From NCBI RefSeq assembly GCF_027257935.1, contig NZ_JANZKW010000003.1, positions 248,001-312,000 of the forward strand: DNA of 64,000 bases, written 5' to 3'. This DNA comes from Chitinimonas sp. BJYL2 (GTDB lineage Bacteria > Pseudomonadota > Gammaproteobacteria > Burkholderiales > Chitinimonadaceae). The notes under the pieces are model-generated. The model saw only the letters and a list, made by a program, of their open reading frames with translations. It did not search any database and was not told where the DNA came from. Position numbers and translations under genes: made by a program. Shown piece by piece: positions 55,752 through 63,650 of the stretch. Position 1 is the stretch's first letter; each line of letters starts with the position of its first letter.

Positions 55752-56888
55752 ATGGACGAACGTTGGCTAAACAGGCTGCAGGAAGCAACCCGACTAACAG
55801 CTCAGGGCAGTGTGATGGAGGCAACGGCGCTGATACAGCGGGCCCTGCGTAAGGACCCGCCTGTGATTGCCGCAAAGGTCGCGTCGCTTGACGGGGCGGC
55901 ACCGATCGAAGGCGTTTTTCATGTGGTTGATACCGACACCGTGCTGCGAGGCGAGGTGTTGGTTGACACACCACCTTACAGACGTGCGCGCGGCACTTTC
56001 CCCGTGCATGAGGTGCCTGGCTTTATCGACGGTACTTACCGTTGTGCAGCAGGTAGTCGTAGTTACAAGCTCTATGTTCCCGGTGGCTATCAGGGTCAGT
56101 CCTTGCCTTTGATCGTGATGCTGCACGGGTGCACTCAGCAGCCTGATGACTTTGCTGCCGGTACGCAGATGAATGGGCTCGCAGAGAAGCATTCATGTTT
56201 CGTGCTCTATCCCGCTCAGTCCGGCGAGGCTAATAGCCACCGTTGCTGGAACTGGTTCAAGGAGGCAGACCAGATGAGGGACAGTGGCGAACCCGCCATT
56301 CTGGCGGGGATGACGCAAGATATCGTGCGCCAATACCAGATTGATTCGCGCCGGGTTTTTGTAGCCGGTTTGTCCGCGGGCGGTGCCATGGCCGTCATCA
56401 TGGGGACCACTTATCCCGATCTGTTTGCAGCCGTTGGCGTGCATTCCGGCCTGCCTTATGCTGCAGCGAGCGATATGACGTCCGCACTGCACGCCATGCA
56501 CCACGGTAAAAGTCACCAAGGGGCGTGCTTACAAGGCTGGAAAGGACGACCAACCATCGTGTTTCATGGCGATCAGGACAAGACGGTGCATCCTGTGAAT
56601 GGTGAAAAACTCGCCAAACAGGCCGAGTCAGCCTTGCGGGCCAAAGCCAAGGTACCCATCGATTACCCGCCCACTTCACGCCGGCAAGGCAAAGTGAGGC
56701 ATGGACACCGCTATACGGTCACGGTTTACCCTCATGCGGATGGCCGCCCGATGATCGAGCATTGGCTCATACATGGTGCCGGACACGCTTGGTCGGGCGG
56801 GAGCCGCAAAGGCAGTTTTACCGACGCACAAGGACCCGATGCCAGTGAGGAGATGCTTAGATTCTTCTTGGAGCAATCTCCGAGCTGA
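55752..56888 (+). CDS. PHB-depolymerase-family esterase (LpqC-like)
   Basis: A 378-residue alpha/beta-hydrolase starting at ATG 55752. The family start LPLIVMLHGCTQQPDDFAAG, nucleophile elbow GLSAGGAM, acid in VFHGDQDKTVHP and histidine in HGAGHAWSGG are in order. HRCWNWF is another depolymerase signature. No signal peptide is present and about 110 N-terminal residues precede the core, so it is likely intracellular. The substrate may be a polyhydroxyalkanoate oligomer or another ester. Confidence 0.9.
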   Translation: MDERWLNRLQEATRLTAQGSVMEATALIQRALRKDPPVIAAKVASLDGAAPIEGVFHVVDTDTVLRGEVLVDTPPYRRARGTFPVHEVPGFIDGTYRCAAGSRSYKLYVPGGYQGQSLPLIVMLHGCTQQPDDFAAGTQMNGLAEKHSCFVLYPAQSGEANSHRCWNWFKEADQMRDSGEPAILAGMTQDIVRQYQIDSRRVFVAGLSAGGAMAVIMGTTYPDLFAAVGVHSGLPYAAASDMTSALHAMHHGKSHQGACLQGWKGRPTIVFHGDQDKTVHPVNGEKLAKQAESALRAKAKVPIDYPPTSRRQGKVRHGHRYTVTVYPHADGRPMIEHWLIHGAGHAWSGGSRKGSFTDAQGPDASEEMLRFFLEQSPS

Positions 56889-56966
56889 TAGCCCAACCGG
56901 GATATGCGCGTCCTTTACCCAGCCTGACTGCAATGAGAGCGCCCGGTCAGGCATCCTTGTGATCCC

Positions 56967-57578
56967 TTAGTTCATGGGAGGCATGCCGCTACAGAGGCGC
57001 AGTTCGGTGATCAGGCTGTCGGCATCGAGCGAGCCTGTTTTCTGTTGCAGCACGCGCAGGCAACCAGTGAGCCATTCATATTGGATGGCGCTGCTGCCAT
57101 GGTGGCTCAGCAGCCAGTTTGCAAGCCGGCATTCCATATCGTTGAATCCGTAAACCTGCCGCCAGAGGATATCCGGGCTCGCATGGTTTTGCCCAAGTAC
57201 CAGCAGGAGGGCGTGTTGCCCGGTACAGGAGGCCTGTTCGCGCCAGGTTGGTGGCAGCGGCAGGCAGATCAGTCGGGCATGGAGTTGGCTGAGACGCAGA
57301 CTGCTTGGGTGCATGGGGCCCAGCCGGCCGCTGGCATTGGCCACTGCCACACCCAGCGCCGTGCCCAGGTCGGCAACGGCAAGCCGCTGGTCGCGCATGA
57401 CCATGCCGCTCCCGCCATGCAGCAACAGGCTGGCCGCGACATTGGTGTGCACGATCCGGCAATCCGCATCCACAATCATCAGTGCGGCGTGACCTTGTCC
57501 AGTCCAGTGGCGCTCCCGCGATCCGGACAGGGGAAGTGATACGGCGGGACTCTGGTGTATTGGCAGCTGGGTCGTCAT
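56967..57578 (-). CDS. PAS-like protein with a divergent LuxR-type C-terminus
   Basis: A 203-residue protein; ATG 57578 has GGAGGAA upstream. Residues about 30-130 look like a PAS-type sensor (HAALMIVDADCRIVHTNVAA, then LLLHGGSGMVMRDQRLAVAD). The C-terminus (VYGFNDMECRLANWLLSHHG, TGCLRVLQQKTGSLDADSLI) aligns with the LuxR-type helix-turn-helix seen after PAS domains, but the usual recognition-helix residues are replaced by YEWLTG, so DNA binding is doubtful. A broken copy of its 3' end lies at 52630-52770 across the island. Confidence 0.7.
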   Translation of the reverse strand: MTTQLPIHQSPAVSLPLSGSRERHWTGQGHAALMIVDADCRIVHTNVAASLLLHGGSGMVMRDQRLAVADLGTALGVAVANASGRLGPMHPSSLRLSQLHARLICLPLPPTWREQASCTGQHALLLVLGQNHASPDILWRQVYGFNDMECRLANWLLSHHGSSAIQYEWLTGCLRVLQQKTGSLDADSLITELRLCSGMPPMN

Positions 57579-57715
57579 GCGCAATTCCTCCTGAATGCGC
57601 ACGGTACGCCTGCTCAAGCCAGCTTGTCGTCCACCGTTTGGGTGAAAATCCGCTGTTAAAAATCCCGTCTGCGACGAACGGCGGGGGAATGCCAAGCCAA
57701 GCGCCGACTGGTGGC

Positions 57716-59110
57716 TCAGGCCGCCTGCTGCGCTGCCAGCCAGCCATAGAGCCGGCTGTTGTCGCTCCAGGCTACGTTGAAGCGGAAGTGCCGGCTGTCT
57801 TCGCCATCGGGCAGATAGAACCGGCCCGGCGCCAGCGCGATGCCTGCGGCGGCGGCGGTGCGGGTCAGTTTGGCGGGGTCCAGGCCGGCCGGGGCTTCTG
57901 CCCACAGGAACAAGCCGCCTCCGGGTTGATGGAACAGTGACCAGCCCAGTTCGCCAAGGCGTTTGCCTACCCGTTGCTGCGCCTCGCTCAACCGTTCCCG
58001 CAGCCGCTCGAGGTGAGCGCGGTGGTGGCCATCACTCAGCATGGCGAGTACACAGGCATCGAGGATTTCGGAGCCGGTGAGCCCGGCGGCCATGCGTAAC
58101 TGGGTGGCGCGCGCGCTCAGGGCCGGGCTCGCGGCCAGGTAGCCCAGACGCAAGGCAGGTGACAGGGTTTTGGAAAAACTCCCCAGATAGATCACCCGGT
58201 CCAGGCCATCCAGGCTGGCCAGTGTGGGCGATGGGCTGGCCAGCAGATCGGCAAACGGGTCGTCTTCCACCACATGGAAATCATGGCGTTCTGCCAGCTT
58301 GAGTATCTGATGTGCAGTCTGAGCCGTTGTGCTGGTGCCGGTAGGGTTGTGCAGGGCGCTGTTGGTAAAGAAGGCAACCGGACGATGACGGCTGGCCAGC
58401 TCGGCCAGCGCTGCAATGTCCGGGCCGTTGGCGGTGCGCGGCACCCCGCGGATCAGCGCCCCGTGGCTTTGCAGTGCGGCCAGCAAGGTGGAGTAGCCGG
58501 GGGCATCGACGAGCACGGTATGACCGGGTTTGACCAGCAGGCGGATTGCCAGATCCAGCCCCTGGCTGGCGCCGTGGGTCAGCACAATCTGCTCGGCAGG
58601 TGCCTCGATTCCCCTGAGCGCGAGCCGCCATTGCAGTTGCTGGCGCAACTCGGGTAGCCCTTGCGGATGTCCGTAGCGGGTCAGCTGTTCACCGGGCGCC
58701 TTGGCCAACTGCCGCAGGGCACTGCGTACGCCATCCTCGAATAGCCAGTCTGGCGGCAACCAGCCGCTTCCCGCCGGTAGATCCAGGGCTTGGTCTTCAT
58801 AGACCCGGCTGAGTAGCCAGGCATCATCCACCGGCGCGCGAGCCGGTGCGCGTGCGCCAGCGGCGTGCCGGGCCGATACAAAATAGCCGCGAGCGCGCTC
58901 GGCATGAATCCAGCCGGCAGCGACCAGCCGGTTGTAGGCTTCGGCCACCGTGAAAGGGCTGACGGCGAGCGTGCGTGCCAAGCCGCGAACCGAGGGCAGG
59001 CGCGCATTCTCGGCCAGGATGCCGCGTTCAATCTTGGCGATCAGCCCCTGTACGATCTGTTCGGTCAGCGGGGTGGGGGCGGCAGGATCCAGTGGCAGCA
59101 TGGCAGACAT
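57716..59110 (-). CDS. MocR-type regulator (GntR HTH fused to aminotransferase fold)
   Basis: A 464-residue PLP-dependent regulator. An N-terminal GntR winged helix (LPSVRGLARTLAVSPFTVAE, then AYNRLVAAGWIHAERARGYF) is joined by a linker to a fold-type I aminotransferase domain with the PLP lysine in YLGSFSKTLSPALRLGYLAA. Start ATG 59110 or 59101. A 10-base inverted repeat spans the start region. No classic MocR target such as pdxS/T or a transporter is adjacent; the regulated gene is unknown. Confidence 0.9.
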   Translation of the reverse strand: MSAMLPLDPAAPTPLTEQIVQGLIAKIERGILAENARLPSVRGLARTLAVSPFTVAEAYNRLVAAGWIHAERARGYFVSARHAAGARAPARAPVDDAWLLSRVYEDQALDLPAGSGWLPPDWLFEDGVRSALRQLAKAPGEQLTRYGHPQGLPELRQQLQWRLALRGIEAPAEQIVLTHGASQGLDLAIRLLVKPGHTVLVDAPGYSTLLAALQSHGALIRGVPRTANGPDIAALAELASRHRPVAFFTNSALHNPTGTSTTAQTAHQILKLAERHDFHVVEDDPFADLLASPSPTLASLDGLDRVIYLGSFSKTLSPALRLGYLAASPALSARATQLRMAAGLTGSEILDACVLAMLSDGHHRAHLERLRERLSEAQQRVGKRLGELGWSLFHQPGGGLFLWAEAPAGLDPAKLTRTAAAAGIALAPGRFYLPDGEDSRHFRFNVAWSDNSRLYGWLAAQQAA

Positions 59111-59130
59111 CCAATACGGTATGTCTGCCA
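59101..59130. promoter_or_regulatory. Inverted repeat over the MocR start, candidate operator
   Basis: TGGCAGACAT, 10 bases, ATGTCTGCCA: perfect 10-base arms. The left arm contains the start codons of the MocR gene. Its symmetry suits autoregulation by the dimeric regulator or an mRNA hairpin over the start. Confidence 0.5.
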
Positions 59131-59201
59131 GTGTATCGGCCTGTGGTGGTGGATGTCAGTACAGTCAGGTGTGGCGCAGAGCTTTGGTCACTGGTCGTGC
59201 A

Positions 59202-59999
59202 TCAGGTCGCGGGCCGGGTCGCGGCGCGTGCCGGCATGGCCTTGGCTTCCAGTTCGCGCACATGCGGGATGAGTTTGTTGACCGAGTCGAGGAAGGCCGC
59301 CGAGATGACTTTGCCCTCGTTGGTATTGGTCCAGCCGGCCATGCCGGCACCGCCGGAAAGACCGACGATCAGGCCGGCGGCCCCCAGATCGGTGGCTTTG
59401 GCTGAGCCTTCGGCGCTGACCAATTGTTCGGTGGTCTGGGTATCGGTCAGGGTCAGCACCACCTGCGCTTCCTTGAACTTGACCTTGTCGGCCAGGCCAG
59501 CGAACTGGCCAATGACCGGAATCCGCGCCAGGATGCCTTCCAGCTCGCCGCCGGCGTTCTGTTCCGAGAACACCAGGGTCGGCGTGAGCACGTACTGGGC
59601 TTCCAGCACATTGCCACGAGGGTTCACGGTGGTCTCCTTGCGGGTCAGGCCGCTTTCCTGCAAGTCCAGCTCCTGCTTGGTGCCTTTGAGACCCAGATTG
59701 CGGTCCACCACGCGGAAGCAGCCGCTCTGTTGCAGCATCAGCCGGACCAGCGGCACGGGCGACTCAGGCAGGCGTCCTGCGCCGGCCGTGTAGGTATAGC
59801 CGTTGGGATTCTCCATCACCCCCAGGGTGGCAATCGGTGCATCGCACTTTTCGATGGACCGCGTCTCACCCTTGCTGCCGTTCTGTCCGGCCGCTCCCGT
59901 CACCAGCCCACCGGCGTTACCGGTTTCGATGCCGCTTTGCTTGCAGCCATTGAGCGAAAGAAGGGACAGGCCCGTCAGCAATGCCAGGGTGAGTTTCAT
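59202..59999 (-). CDS. CsgG/HfaB-family lipoprotein
   Basis: A 265-residue protein with a lipoprotein signal (LSLLSLNGC). The family elements are LVRLMLQQSGCFRVVDRN, GNVLEAQYVLTPTLVFSEQN and KFKEAQVVLTLTDTQTTEQL. CsgG forms the curli export pore and HfaB anchors the Caulobacter holdfast. No curlin, csgE/F or holdfast gene is nearby, so its cargo is unknown. It sits alone between the MocR gene and the cyanophycinase-like gene. Confidence 0.83.
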   Translation of the reverse strand: MKLTLALLTGLSLLSLNGCKQSGIETGNAGGLVTGAAGQNGSKGETRSIEKCDAPIATLGVMENPNGYTYTAGAGRLPESPVPLVRLMLQQSGCFRVVDRNLGLKGTKQELDLQESGLTRKETTVNPRGNVLEAQYVLTPTLVFSEQNAGGELEGILARIPVIGQFAGLADKVKFKEAQVVLTLTDTQTTEQLVSAEGSAKATDLGAAGLIVGLSGGAGMAGWTNTNEGKVISAAFLDSVNKLIPHVRELEAKAMPARAATRPAT

Positions 60000-60119
60000 A
60001 GCGGTGTAAGCCAGATGAAAAAGTGAGCGGCCATCTTACCCCACCGGCCAGCCCTGATTGATACCGGTATGGTCGGCATTAGTTACGACAATGGCATGTG
60101 CTGCCGCGGGCATAAAAAA

Positions 60120-60143
60120 GCCCCGCACAGGGCAGTGCGGGGC
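60120..60143 (-). terminator. Terminator of the cyanophycinase-like gene
   Basis: GCCCCGCAC/GTGCGGGGC 9-base stem with a 6-base loop, followed on the minus strand by TTTTTTATG. It is 23 bases beyond the stop at 60166. Confidence 0.9.
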
Positions 60144-60165
60144 GAGGGTTGCTGCGTCGCGTGGT

Positions 60166-61884
60166 TTATTGGTTGCGCGGGATGAAATCAACCGACATCT
60201 TGAAGTAAGACGCGGCATCCGCATTGCGGCCAGCACCGCTGACGTTGTAGCACTTGGTGGCAGTGATCTTGTCGAAGTAGATCTGGTACTGCACCGGATA
60301 GGGCATGGCGGTTGTTGCGCGAGCCTTGCTCTCCCAGGTGGTGTCGTTCACGGTGGTCACACGGCTGTTGCAGAAGTCCTGCGCACGCTTGGTGTAAGCC
60401 ACGGCATACGGTGCGGTGTTATTGGGGCTGGAGAAGATATCCTTGGTCGCCGACATGGCGCTGCTGTAGTACTCCACGCCGTTGAGCAGCGTTTTGTTGC
60501 TCGCCTTGGTGAATACCTCGGTGTAGGGCGCGTAGGTATCGCCCTTGGTCAGGTAGCTGGCCAGTACATCGAGGATCTTCTTGCGGCCGGTGGTGCTGTC
60601 GGTGCTGACGATCTTGTTGCGCAGGTCGAAGAGATAGACGCCTCCCTCGCCAATGGCAGTCATCAGCGCACTGCTGGTGTCGGCATTGGTGACGACCAGC
60701 GCAGTGTTTTCGTCCACTCCATAGGCAAAGTTCTGCCCGGCATCGAGCGCTTGCCGCACGATACGGCCCTGACGGCCGCGCTGGCCGAAGTGGGTATCGA
60801 TGGCGCCATAGTTGAACAGCTTGAGACCGCCGCCGTTATCCACGGTCAGGTCAAAAGCCCGCAATCCGGTGCCCGGCGCGGCAACCGTGCCGTAGACCAG
60901 CGCGTTGTAGGAATCGCCACCGGTAATCATCGGCACATTCGCCGCTACGGCGGTCCCGGCCGAGGTGCCGGAATACACCACGCTGCCGTTATTGACGCGG
61001 GTGCGCAGAATGGCCATTTCGGCCGTATCGGTGCCGTTGGCGTTGATGAAGGCTTCCTTGTGCTTGGCCTGGTTGCCACCGACGAAGTGGATGCCGGTAA
61101 TCCGGTTCAGATCAGCCTGTACGGTGGTGGCGGGGCTCTGGCAGGCTGCCATCTGCTTGTTGAAGAGATCGGTGTAGCGACGCGCCACGTCAAAGTTGCC
61201 GTATTCGGTCTCCACCTTGGCCTGCAGGGTGCCGCAATTGCCCAAGGCTTTGCGCCAGGCGGTATCAACGGGAATCCACACCACTTCCTTGGCGCCGGCG
61301 GCCTTGTAGAACTTCTCGTTGAACTTGTACGAGAAGTAGCCATCGGCCGTGGAGGCAGTGACCACGCCGATCACCGCGTTGCCTGTGCCCACATTGCTTT
61401 CGGCCAGCTGGATGAAGCGATTGGTGTAGGCCACGTTGTGCGCATTGGTGGCGCTGTAGTTCACTTCGATGGTATTGCCGTTGGCCAGTTGCGCCACTTC
61501 AGAGTAGTTGAGCACTGCGTAGTACTGATCGTTGCTCAGGCTGTCATACACCGTCGCGCCGAGCTTGCTGTAGAGCATGTCGTCAAAGTCGGTGAAGTTG
61601 TACTGGGTGTTGCGGGTGAGACTGGCGAACTTGGTGATCTGGGCCGAGGTGAACAGATCGGTGCGGGCGCGCAGTGCGTTGTATTGCGTGTCGGTCAGCT
61701 TGAACAGATCTTCCTTGCGGGCGTTGGCCGACCAGGTCACCGTGCTCGTACAGCTGCTGCTGCCATCGCTGGCGCAGGCACTGTTGCCGCCACCGATCAG
61801 GACCAGATTCTTGCCGGCAATGACCGGCGCGCAGAGGGCAATGCTCAGGCTCGCGGCCAACAGCTTGATGTGGCTGTGTTTCAT
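60166..61884 (-). CDS. Secreted cyanophycinase-like S51 peptidase
   Basis: A 572-residue protein starting at ATG 61884 with a signal peptide ending PVIAG. S51 motifs are present: NLVLIGGGN near residue 26, VIGVVTASTADGYFSYKF, GIHFVGGNQAKH, nucleophile elbow YSGTSAG (Ser about 308) and DTHFGQRGRQGRIV. Secreted cyanophycinases (CphE) split cyanophycin, the Arg-Asp storage polymer, into dipeptides. Compared with the usual 270-420 residues it has about 110 extra residues between GGGN and the TAS strand and a longer C-terminus. Substrate by family only. Confidence 0.85.
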   Translation of the reverse strand: MKHSHIKLLAASLSIALCAPVIAGKNLVLIGGGNSACASDGSSSCTSTVTWSANARKEDLFKLTDTQYNALRARTDLFTSAQITKFASLTRNTQYNFTDFDDMLYSKLGATVYDSLSNDQYYAVLNYSEVAQLANGNTIEVNYSATNAHNVAYTNRFIQLAESNVGTGNAVIGVVTASTADGYFSYKFNEKFYKAAGAKEVVWIPVDTAWRKALGNCGTLQAKVETEYGNFDVARRYTDLFNKQMAACQSPATTVQADLNRITGIHFVGGNQAKHKEAFINANGTDTAEMAILRTRVNNGSVVYSGTSAGTAVAANVPMITGGDSYNALVYGTVAAPGTGLRAFDLTVDNGGGLKLFNYGAIDTHFGQRGRQGRIVRQALDAGQNFAYGVDENTALVVTNADTSSALMTAIGEGGVYLFDLRNKIVSTDSTTGRKKILDVLASYLTKGDTYAPYTEVFTKASNKTLLNGVEYYSSAMSATKDIFSSPNNTAPYAVAYTKRAQDFCNSRVTTVNDTTWESKARATTAMPYPVQYQIYFDKITATKCYNVSGAGRNADAASYFKMSVDFIPRNQ

Positions 61885-62163
61885 GTCTACCCCTTTGATT
61901 CTTTTGGTGATGTAGGCCGCTGGCTGCGGCATCCGCCGTCGCGTTTCACGCTCTGTGATGCATCGCGACCTTGGCGTGTTGGGCGACGAACCCATGCTAG
62001 CGATTTCGTTCGGGGCGGATCAGGGGGTGAGACATGGAAATATGTCAAAACGACGTTTTTGGCAGGAAATTGAAATTCGCTGTCGCATGCCTGTATGTCA
62101 TGGTGACGCGGGCGTTGCATGCAAAAGACAAAGAGCCGGGTAAGGCGGTTACCTATGCCTGAA

Positions 62164-62925
62164 TCAGATTAACTCGTCGCCGGCAGCATTCACATCTCGC
62201 ATCAAAAGCATCGCCAACCATCGGCGGGAGGCGGTTTCAGTGAAGCCGACGGGGCTGTCGAAATGCGCCGGATTCGCATACGTGCCAAACAGGATGTCCC
62301 AGATGGCCAAGTCACCGTAGTTTCGAGCATGGATGTCGAATTCATGGTGCAGGCCATGCATTTCGGGCCGGGGAATGATCCAGCCCAGCCAGCGCGGGGT
62401 GGAGATATTCCAGTGCTGAAAAATGCTGATGACGGCGAGTAGCGCGGTAACCATTGCAGCTACCTCGGATGCCAGTCCGAGCAGCACCGAGCCCACCGTC
62501 ACCCCAATAGCGGTCTTGATGACCACTTCGACCGGATGAACCACGAAAGCGCCTGCCACATCGATACGCCTTGCGCTGTGATGAAGCTGATGGCCGAGGC
62601 GCCAAAACAGGTTGAAACGATGTTCTGCGCGATGCCACCAATAATGCACCAGTGATGTGGTCAGCAGACCGATAGGCAAGCCCCACCATCCAATTCCGCT
62701 CAGATTCAACAGTCGCATCGAGGAAAAGCCTGTTGCGGCCAACAACGGCGGCATCAGCGAACCGACGATGGCTGTCAGTATGAAGAATCCGATTCCCAGC
62801 GCGTTCCAGTGCGGGATGGATACATAGCTACGCGCGGCGCGGGTTCTTTCCAGTAGCCACATCAGAGCAAATGCGGTGGGCACGAGCAATGTTGCAAGCG
62901 TATGCATTGCTTGGGTAACGGTCAT
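62164..62925 (-). CDS. Fatty acid hydroxylase/sterol desaturase family protein
   Basis: A 253-residue membrane di-iron protein starting at ATG 62925 (AGGAGA upstream). The histidine motifs are HYWWHRAEHR, GHQLHHSA and MHGLHHEFDIH. Members hydroxylate or desaturate lipids; bacterial substrates are mostly unknown. It lies downstream of the ArsR regulator gene on the same strand. Confidence 0.9.
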   Translation of the reverse strand: MTVTQAMHTLATLLVPTAFALMWLLERTRAARSYVSIPHWNALGIGFFILTAIVGSLMPPLLAATGFSSMRLLNLSGIGWWGLPIGLLTTSLVHYWWHRAEHRFNLFWRLGHQLHHSARRIDVAGAFVVHPVEVVIKTAIGVTVGSVLLGLASEVAAMVTALLAVISIFQHWNISTPRWLGWIIPRPEMHGLHHEFDIHARNYGDLAIWDILFGTYANPAHFDSPVGFTETASRRWLAMLLMRDVNAAGDELI

Positions 62926-62993
62926 GACTTTCTCCTGAGGGGGTATAGGTGTCTGGAATCTGGGTGCAACGGGTGCGGAAGCAGTGAATAGAG

Positions 62994-63017
62994 GTGCATT
63001 TGTGCACCCAAATGCAC
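62994..63017. promoter_or_regulatory. Inverted repeat between arsR-like gene and hydroxylase
   Basis: GTGCATTT, 8-base spacer, AAATGCAC: perfect 8-base arms, with a further GTGCAC in the spacer. It lies 69 bases before the hydroxylase ATG and could be an operator, possibly for the adjacent ArsR protein. Confidence 0.5.
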
Positions 63018-63070
63018 ATATTGAGCTAAATAAATGCCGTCGAACTGGCGACGGCATAGCCGAATCTGAA

Positions 63071-63394
63071 CTAGGGGCAGCAGCTTGGGGCAAGTTGCCG
63101 GAATAGGGCTAACAGTGATTCCAGCTGACGTACAACACCCGCGCCATCAATTTCATAAAAGGTATGGCGTCCTTCCGAGCTTGCCCGTAGCAACCCTGCC
63201 AGTTCCAGCGTGCGAAGGTGACGGGCAACGACTGAGCGATCCTGCGGCACCTGGGCTGCAACGGACCCGACATCTTGACGACCATGCAGGATGAGGACCC
63301 GCAAGATATCGATGCGCGCAGGCTCCGCTAGCGCCTTGAACAGGGCGCCATCTAGTGCAACTAGACAGGCAGCAACGGCTTCTTTATTTTCCAT
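63071..63394 (-). CDS. ArsR-family transcriptional regulator
   Basis: A 107-residue winged-helix repressor. LFKALAEPARIDILRVLILH, QVPQDRSVVARHLRTLELAG and LRASSEGRHTFYEID are the family core. The classic metal-binding CVC in helix 3 is absent; the only cysteine pair is the C-terminal SCCP, so metal or thiol sensing is uncertain. The start at 63394 follows a palindrome. It precedes the hydroxylase gene, which it probably controls. Confidence 0.9.
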   Translation of the reverse strand: MENKEAVAACLVALDGALFKALAEPARIDILRVLILHGRQDVGSVAAQVPQDRSVVARHLRTLELAGLLRASSEGRHTFYEIDGAGVVRQLESLLALFRQLAPSCCP

Positions 63395-63407
63395 GAGTGA
63401 AGCATAC

Positions 63408-63425
63408 GGGCACATTTATGCCCAT
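63408..63425. promoter_or_regulatory. Palindrome upstream of the ArsR gene
   Basis: GGGCAcatttaTGCCC-type inverted repeat just before the arsR-like ATG. Its position suits autorepression by ArsR. The half-site TGC-N-C/G differs from the 62994 repeat, though both contain GCA/TGC. Confidence 0.45.
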
Positions 63426-63493
63426 GTAAAGGATTAACCAAAACCGGATGGCTGCAACGTTTTCCAAATCGGCTGGGGAACGATGGGCTTGGT

Positions 63494-63521
63494 TCTGTAC
63501 TGATCTTGGTGTCGGTACAGA
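63494..63521. promoter_or_regulatory. Inverted repeat upstream of the aminotransferase
   Basis: TCTGTAC, 14 bases, GTACAGA: perfect 7-base arms about 130 bases before the aminotransferase ATG. A candidate operator; which regulator binds is unknown. Confidence 0.45.
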
Positions 63522-63650
63522 TATGTGGCTAGAGGCAGCCAATGTATCTGTTTATTCTCATTGATTTATAAGAGTATCGACGCATGTGCAATCCGTGCTG
63601 CGTAGCCCATGCCAGTACGGTTTTCAATACAGTAAACAGCGGAGCCTGCC

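Noticed and set aside
60058-62073. 671-codon open frame opposite the cyanophycinase-like gene
   Set aside because: The minus-strand gene has a signal peptide, catalytic motifs and a terminator; the plus-strand frame begins in the terminator region and shows no family.
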